64,000 nucleotides of DNA, from assembly GCA_000934385.1 (NCBI GenBank), contig KN880563.1:1-64000 (forward strand), given 5' to 3'. The translations under genes and the position numbers were made by a program. Positions 57,829 to 64,000 of the stretch are shown here, one piece after another. Positions within the stretch are counted from its first letter, which is position 1. Every line of letters starts with the position of its first letter. A model generated the notes under the pieces. That model worked only from the letters and a program-made list of their open reading frames with translations. It was not told the origin of the DNA and searched no databases. The stretch comes from Cylindrobasidium torrendii FP15055 ss-10. Taxonomy: Eukaryota > Basidiomycota > Agaricomycetes > Agaricales > Physalacriaceae.

Positions 57829-59364
57829 TTACTTGAACTACAAAAAAGTGTCAGCAACACCCTCCACACAAAAAACAAAAGATAAAACTCACGTTCTTGC
57901 CATCAGCCCACTTCTTTCCATCAATCTCGAGGTCCCAGGCAAGCGACGCCTCAAAGAATGCCTTGTCCTCTGGCTTCTCGAGGTCGATCTTAGTGTATGA
58001 GTACGACTCCCAGTCGGGCGCAACACTGATAGTGGGCTCGATTTCGGGGCCACGAGTGATGATAGAGCCAGAGATGACGGAGTTGTTGGTCTCGCCAAGG
58101 ACACCAACGGATCCGAAGAGGTACTTGCGGGACGCCTCGAGACGGTTGAAGAAGCCACCGATTTGGTTGGACGACATGAAGGTCTGGGTGAGCTCCTCGT
58201 TGTACTTGAAGTCGACGCGCCAGAGGGAGAAGCCAGCGGGGTCGTAGCTAGTTCAAGAATGAGGACATGTAATATGCTGGTCATGCATGAGAGACGCACT
58301 TCTTGTAGAACCACTCCAGGGAGCCCTCAGCGCCACGGGTATCCAAGTTGGAGTATGCGCGCTTCCAGTCCTCGAGGTTGAAGCTAGAGTCGAGTCAGCG
58401 AGAGGAATCATATCAAGGGCAATGAATCGTAGTACTTGGACTTGGGCAGGTCGTCGAGCGGGTTCCTCTTCTTCTCCTCTGGGGGAACATCAGCAGGGGG
58501 CTCATCATCGTCCTCCTCCTCAGCCTTCTTCTTGGGTGCCTTGGGCTTGGGTTCCTCCTTCTTCTTTTCTGCCTTGGGCTTCGCCTCCTTCTTGGGCGGC
58601 ACAAAGGTGATACCCTTCTCGATGTATGCACTGGGGTTCAAGTCATAGATGGCCTTGATGGCGGGCTGGTTGGCGACAGTCTCCAGGTGGCGGATAGTAT
58701 GCGGGAACTTGGCGCGAAGTTCGCTGTCGAGAGTTGCGGTGGTCGCCTTTTGGATGAGCGCAGCGACAAACAGGTCGGCGATGGTCAGGCGCTCGCCGAC
58801 AAGGAAAGTGCGGGATGCGAGGTGGAGGTTGAGAGTGGTCAGACCGCGAATTTCACGGTCGAGAGCCCAAGTGTGTGCGGGCTTGCTGTAGGGGATCTTT
58901 CCGCCAGCGAGGGCACGGACGAGGTCGTTGTTCGCGTCAATTTCAGTGTCGACAAAGTGAATCCACTGGTCGATTTGCGCCTCCTCGACGGGGGAGCTAC
59001 CGGTCAGGCCACCGTTGGGAGCCTTCTTGGCGACTGTGTCGAATGGAGATCAGCGATGAGTCAGATAGAGGACATCCATGAAACGCACCGTATCGCAGAA
59101 TGGCATCCGCCTCGAAGAGCAGGAGCGAACCCTCTTCCCATGCAGGGATCTTTCCGTGAGGGAATTTGCCCTTGAATGCGGGCTCGAGGTTCGACTTGAA
59201 GTGCTCATAGCCGGTGGGGAGCTCAAATGGAATACCGGCAAGAGTGAGCGCAGCGCGAATCTTGCAGAATTTGGAGTCAGATAGAGTAGTGTTCAAGCAT
59301 GGACTGTACATACGGGCTTGCCCTTTGCCTGAATAGGGATGGTCCACAGTGTAGGAGTCGACAT
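57829..59364 (-). CDS. Translation elongation factor 1B gamma subunit
   Basis: Exons 59364-59314, 59260-59089, 59033-58436, 58383-58300, 58247-57893, 57837-57829; 422 aa. eEF1B-gamma anchors the nucleotide exchange complex that recycles eEF1A. An N-terminal GST-like domain (IRAALTLAGIPFELPTG, FPHGKIPAWEEGS) is followed by a Lys/Glu/Pro hinge (KKEAKPKAEKKKEEP). The C-terminal conserved EF1G domain follows (DDLPKSN, FNLEDWKRAYSN, EASLAWDLEIDGKKW). The last exon is only nine bases (Phe-Lys-stop). It restores the conserved FK terminus. Confidence 0.95.
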
Positions 59365-59539
59365 TTTTGGAGGAGAGTTGGTGATAGGAAGAGATTGAAG
59401 CGCGCGCAGATTGATTTTGATTTGATGATGATCGGTCAGATCGGTGCCACTGGTCAAACTGAAAGTCAACCTAGTCTGCGCTGTGATAGTATTCACAACT
59501 TGATTTTAGAGTCAATAGCCTATATTGTTACATTGTTCA

Positions 59540-61738
59540 TTATATTTGCGCCGAAGCGTGTCCATCTCCTCGAGGGTCAGACCCCGCCGCCCAGACCAAA
59601 GCCCCCGACTCATCCTGCACTTTCTGAATGACCTGTCCCCTTCCCATCATCGAGCGGCCAAACCCGTCCACCGTCCTTGCATCATGCCCCATCTCCTTCA
59701 ACTTCGCCACGACTTCTTCCGAAATACCGTCCTCAAAGTATACCTCGCTGTTGATATCGCCCGGCGCGCCAGTAGATGACGACTGCGTGTCGGGGCTTCC
59801 TGCAGAAATGCAAAAGCGCGGGGCATCCAGTGCTGCTTGGGGCGTGAAGCCACGCAAAATGTTGAGCAGGACTTGAACATGGCCTTGGGGCTGCATATAG
59901 CCTCCCATCACGCCATAACAGAGGAAAAGCTCGGAATTACGCGTCGCCATGCATGGAATAATGGTGTGATACGGACGCTTATTGCCCTGCGTAGTGTAAG
60001 CACGCGAGATGGGCGACAAAAATGGACGACGTACGACGAGTGCATTGGGATGTGTCGGGTCAAGCACGAAACCTGAGCCACGGTTTTGCAGTGTGAAGCC
60101 ACAGCCATCAGGAATCGCGGCCGTGCCAAAGCCTGGACTGTCAGTGTGAATTCTAGTGGCTGGCGAAGGAGTTTACCAGCGTAGTTGCTTTGGATAAAGC
60201 TGCATGCGTTTCCCCATCTGTCCGTCACTATAAAGAATAAGCACGAATTTCGGAAGGGAGGACATACAACGCATACCAGAGAAGTAGACAGTGTCTGTCA
60301 CATTGAGCGGATTTCCCTAATCGCTGTCAGCACTCCCTATGGATGAGGTTTGGACGGTACTCACATGAACGACATCGGGGCGTGTCTTCTTGGGGTCGAT
60401 GAGCTTTGCGCGCGACGCAAGATATTCCTTGCTCAAGAGTTCCTTCACTGGAATGTGTACGGCGTCCGGGTCAGCGACAAAGTATTGGCTATCTGCAAGC
60501 CGGTTAGCACATAACAGCGCGGCCATCATACCATACCTGCGAAAGCCAATCTCATTGCCTCGACAATAACATGTAAATACTCAGCCGAGTTGTGTTCGAG
60601 ATGTTCGAGCGGAGGGACGACACCCTGCTCCTGTAGGCTCTCAAGGATGCCCAAAGCAATGAGGGCGGTGATACCCTGTCCATTTGGCGGGCATTCATAC
60701 ACCGTCACTTCTCCTGCATATGTGTATTTGATAGGCTCGACGAAGGTGCTCTCGTGCTTGGCCAGGTCCTCGAGTTCCATGACACCACCCTTGCTTTGAA
60801 CGAGGTCGACGATGGCCTGTGCAACGCGTCCTGTATAAAAGCCAGCCTTCCCTTGTTCCGCTATGGCGCGGAACGTCTGGCCAATCTTGGGGAACTTCAT
60901 GATCTGGCCGGGCAAGGGAGCATGTCCGTTCAGAAGCATATCTGCAGCATTGGGAGAGGCGTTCTTGATGAGCTCTTCGGAGCGTTGCCACTATGGAACG
61001 TGTTAGGAAAGCGTAAATACGCAAGAAGGACAGACGTTGTGGCTGTGGATTTCGGAGACGGGGACACTGCACTTCATGAGCTTGGAGCTATTCCAAGAGA
61101 GATTTGTATAGCTCACCCTTCTTCAGCAAGCCTGATAGCAGGCTCGAGCACGTCTGCAACTGTGATATTCCCACTACCAAACTTCTCGACGGTATCGACC
61201 CATGCTGCCGCCGCGCCGGGAACGGTCACGGCGTTTATGTTGTTTCCTGGGATGGTTGAACCAGTGATACCTTGTGCTCGCACATGGTCGATGGTTAGCT
61301 TCTGGGGTGAGTGACCAGAGCCGTTGAGGGCCTTGACCTGCTTGGTCTTGGCATCGAAGTACAGACAAAATGCATCGCTAAAATGGGATTGTCTGAGGAC
61401 AAAAAAACAAGTGGATTGAATCTCACCCTCCGACACCACAACAGCTGGGCTCGGTGATGTTCAACGCGGCGGAAACGGCGACAGCGGCGTCGGCTGGGAC
61501 GCGAATTGGATACATAGATTGATGGAAATGGACTGTATTTACCAGCATTACCACCCTTGCGTAGTATTTCCAACCCAGCCTCTGTGGCTAAAGGTTGGGT
61601 GGACGATACGATGCCCTTTGTGCCGTACACAACTGAGCGACGGCTGTTGAAGTTGGCAACAGCTTCTGGTCTGTCAACCTTTCTCCAATCGATCTTCACA
61701 GGGGAGAGAGACATTTGAGCAGAGAATGCCCTGGTCAT
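59540..61738 (-). CDS. Gamma-glutamyltranspeptidase-family protein
   Basis: Exons 61738-61543, 61493-61427, 61377-61117, 61066-61036, 60990-60537, 60492-60365, 60316-60277, 60227-60177, 60132-59540; 606 aa. It is an Ntn-hydrolase that self-cleaves before a catalytic Thr, probably Thr388 (TDTVYFSV). Other landmarks are [61 protein letters not shown] and [11 protein letters not shown]. The TVY form and the IQSNY block are nearer the bacterial YwrD/acylase-like branch than animal GGT. No signal peptide is obvious, so it may be intracellular. An alternative start is the ATG at 61714. Confidence 0.9.
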
Positions 61739-61886
61739 CGTCCAATGGGCCTTTTTATATGCGATCCGGCACAAATGCATGGTACTCCGTCTGTCCTCCG
61801 AAATGTTGGCCCTCCGCCGAGGGCGATGGAAAACGAAAGGCCCGATAAGATAACACATGACCACAAGTTAGCCTTCTGCGCTCATT
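61739..61886. promoter_or_regulatory. 148-bp bidirectional promoter
   Basis: The start codons of the gamma-glutamyltranspeptidase-family gene (minus) and prefoldin 6 (plus) are only 148 bp apart. Both promoters must lie in or overlap this stretch. No TATA box was seen. Confidence 0.5.
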
Positions 61887-62413
61887 ATGGCGTCCGCACC
61901 GGCTCTCCAAACGAAACTGCAGAATCTGGCCGCCGATTTTCAGAAATTGCAGGCAGACATGGCCCGCGCCGTGGAGGCCCGCGAAAAACTTGGCACGCAG
62001 CAGGCCGAGAACGAGACCGTCAAGGCTGTTCGTCGTTTCTTTCGTCCTCGACACGGGCGGTGAATAATGGAGGTGCAGGAATTCCAGAAGCTGAAGCCGG
62101 AGAATGCCATCTACAAGCTTATTGGACCGGTGCTGGTGAAGCAGGAGCAGTCGGAGGCCAAAACGAACGTCGACACGCGATTGAGCTTCATCACAAGTGA
62201 AATGTGCGTTGCTACTGGCTCTATATGCGCTCTTGAACTGATGAAAACTTGCAGCAAACGCGTTGAAGGGCAGATTAAGGAGGTGGAGAGCAAGGCAGAG
62301 GAGAAAAAGGCAGAGGTACGTGATGGTGCACTACAAGAAGAATCCCGTTGACCGCTCCGCAGATTATTGCAACGCAAACTGCTCTCCAACAAACACAACA
62401 ACCTCCCGCGTAG
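61887..62413 (+). CDS. YKE2: Prefoldin subunit 6
   Basis: Exons 61887-62027, 62079-62203, 62255-62315, 62363-62413; 125 aa. It is a beta-type prefoldin subunit, a member of the hexameric cochaperone that delivers actin and tubulin to CCT. An N-terminal helix rich in heptads (LQNLAADFQKLQADMARAV), a beta-hairpin (AIYKLIGPVLVKQEQSEA, NVDTRLSFI) and a C-terminal helix (QIKEVESKAEEKKAEI) reproduce the jellyfish-tentacle layout. The stop at 62413 lies 34 bp from the convergent stop of the mitochondrial uS17 gene, so the two transcripts likely overlap. Confidence 0.93.
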
Positions 62414-62447
62414 ACTTCAAATGTGTAGTATTAATCTATCCCATGTA

Positions 62448-62916
62448 TTATACCGCTGCCGTCGTTGTTGAGCTGCCGGCCATTTGCTCGTGAGCCATTG
62501 CGCGCGCCTTCGCTACCGCCGCCTCCGCATCCAAGAGCGCTTTGCGTTTCTCAGTTTCCAAGAGAGGACTCCTCACGACCCTTTCCAATGCGAACCGCTT
62601 CCTCTTTGAGACGGGTGGGCAATTCCGAATAATCACAACGTCGTTCGCTCGGAGCACTATTGGTGTTTGCAGACATGAGATTGACTGTCAGTGTGGTCGA
62701 CTAAAGATAGGCGCACCATTTTGTGGGTCGTGAGTGAGGTATTTCTTTGTCCTTTCGATAACCTGAGGGTGGTTGAGCGTCGAACGTATTCCGAGTCCGC
62801 GACAGACGCACCTTGCCCGTCACTTTATGCTCCATCCAGCGCGACACTGTCACGGTGGCCGTCTTGTTGATGCATCCGACCTTTGTCACGATTCCCTGCA
62901 GGGCCATGGGCGGCAT
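62448..62916 (-). CDS. Mitochondrial small-subunit ribosomal protein uS17
   Basis: Exons 62916-62812, 62762-62717, 62656-62448; 119 aa. The S17 OB-fold core is intact (GIVTKVGCINKTATVTVSR, VIERTKKYLTHDPQN, ANDVVIIRNCPPVSKRKRF). It has a C-terminal extension rich in Ala and Glu. The absence of the cytosolic uS17 N-terminal extension, and the bacterial-like core, point to the mitochondrial protein (MRPS17). The N-terminus is short with no strong presequence. Confidence 0.9.
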
Positions 62917-63137
62917 TTTGGGTGAATATAAGGTGGGTGAGCGGGAGAGAAAGGTGTAAAGGCGCCGATCAGGTGTCGGGCCGGAAAAGCAAAGCCGACG
63001 CCTACATACATGCATGCACTTTCAATTCCAAACGGGCTTCCAGTTTCTATATTGTGCGAGTAAAAGGGGATGCAAGATGACAACATTCAGAAAATAACAG
63101 CTAAACAAGATACAGCATACATAGATACTAACAAGAA

Positions 63138-64000
63138 TCAAAGTAAATATTCACGGCCCAACCAACGAGTCACTCTCGTCTTTGGTTTTTTGGTCTTCCG
63201 TGCAACAACTAGCTCCCCTTCGACCAGGAGCTCAGGGTATTTCTCGTGCTGAAGCATTTCTACAGGAACTTTTGGCGGTACGCCAGAGGGGATGGAAAGG
63301 ATGTCGTTGGTCGTAGCAGAGAATTGTTGCAGTGCATCGAGGAGGGAGGCACGATGTGCGAAGGCTTGTGCGGCACGTTCTGGGGCATCTGGGAGAGCAT
63401 GAGAGACAATTTGGTATCCAGATGTGATGTTCGGAGAGTATTGTAGGGATTGTAATGGACGCACAGAATGGAGGCTTAGGCTCCGAGGGATACAGTTCTA
63501 GCATGCGTTTCTCCGTTCTCGCAATGATACTGCAACTTCAGTCAGCAACACCCACTGAACAAGTATACAACGTACCTGGGATCCACCATCCTCTGCGTCG
63601 CGCACGCATTCAGAATAAACCTCCAGTCCATCGGTCTATACCGATTTCCGAGGCTGTTCGCACGGGGCTGTGTGTACGATGCCACAGACGCAAGTATAAC
63701 ATCCAGGAGATGTGTCGTAGAGTCCGCCAGGTGGGGCACGACAGCGGCCACAAGTTCGTCCTCCTCTTCCTCATCTTCACTATCCACCGCATCCCTCTCC
63801 CCGCTTCCCTTGGAAATCAAGGTAGAAATTTCATCCTCGAACGTCCATGTTGGTTTCTCCACATCTTCCAACTCCAAGGGCCAGCGCGTCCATCCCGTCT
63901 GCCGTCTGTGTGCATACTTGCGTATCAGTGTCTTCCGACGTTTCGCTGAGCGTGGGGAAGACTCTGATGGAGAAGCTTTGCGCTTGAATCCAGTCTCCGG
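63138..64000 (-). CDS. C-terminal part of an Rrn9-like Pol I factor (partial)
   Basis: Exons (64000-)63576, 63529-63465, 63388-63138; 246 visible residues. The start lies beyond the right edge and the frame is open there. The visible N-terminal part is basic, then TRWPLELEDVEKPTWTFEDE, which resembles the Trp-rich Rrn9 domain of the Pol I upstream activation factor. An acidic block (EDEEEEDELVAAV), a helical region (DSTTHLLDVILASV) and a basic C-terminus (RKTKKPKTRVTRWLGR) follow. The intron at 63389-63464 is 76 nt, chosen because it is the only join that restores frame. The family call is tentative. Confidence 0.6.

Overview
The window is nuclear DNA of a filamentous basidiomycete, most likely an Agaricomycete. 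Genes are dense and on both strands. Almost all are split by many short introns of about 45-60 nt with GT..AG ends. Each translated gene looks like its basidiomycete counterpart, including fungal types such as an LCCL membrane protein, YHM2, a SNG1-like protein, a Zn2Cys6 regulator and a secreted GH2 enzyme. There is no operon structure, ribosome binding site, CRISPR array or prokaryotic mobile element. I rebuilt the spliced models by hand from frame, splice signals and protein-family continuity; all exon sums are multiples of three.

Layout. 0.2-4.1 kb: a WW/Gly-rich protein and an LCCL membrane protein. 4.7-11.7 kb: Rab GDI, a Myb/SANT-like nuclear protein, and methylmalonate-semialdehyde dehydrogenase in 16 exons, divergent from the Myb gene. 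12.5-18.1 kb: the mitochondrial carrier YHM2, ribosome-biogenesis factor CGR1, an Mpv17/PMP22 protein and an O-methyltransferase. 18.5-23 kb: a long coiled-coil protein and a histidine phosphatase. 23.5-28.8 kb: an HD-domain dNTPase (SAMHD1 type) and a secreted GH2 glycosidase. 29-36.8 kb: Sec39, eIF3i, endonuclease III (NTH1) and LST8. 37-45.1 kb: a Ser/Pro-rich orphan, then an accessory stretch holding a truncated gene copy, a small orphan protein, a ~115-bp tandem repeat, a tyrosine phosphatase and a second, intact endonuclease III paralogue. 45.3-49.4 kb: a TFIIIC 90 kDa-like subunit and a small Zn2Cys6 regulator. 49.4-52.3 kb is gene-poor. 52.3-64 kb: a secreted BNR-type protein, a SNG1-like membrane protein, an SDR, eEF1B-gamma, a gamma-glutamyltranspeptidase, prefoldin 6, mitochondrial uS17 and the 3' part of an Rrn9-like gene that runs off the right edge.

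Most genes are housekeeping: membrane traffic (GDI, Sec39), TOR signalling (LST8), translation (eIF3i, eEF1B-gamma, mS17/uS17m, CGR1), Pol I/III transcription (Rrn9-like, TFIIIC), mitochondrial metabolism (MMSDH, YHM2, Mpv17 family) and DNA repair (NTH1). No biosynthetic cluster is evident. The notable signals lie in gene structure: five GC-AG introns, one apparent GA-AG intron, 3-nt and 7-nt microexons, a start codon alone in its exon, a duplicated endonuclease III locus with a truncated third copy, and telomere-repeat-like boxes in the promoter of the Myb-like gene.
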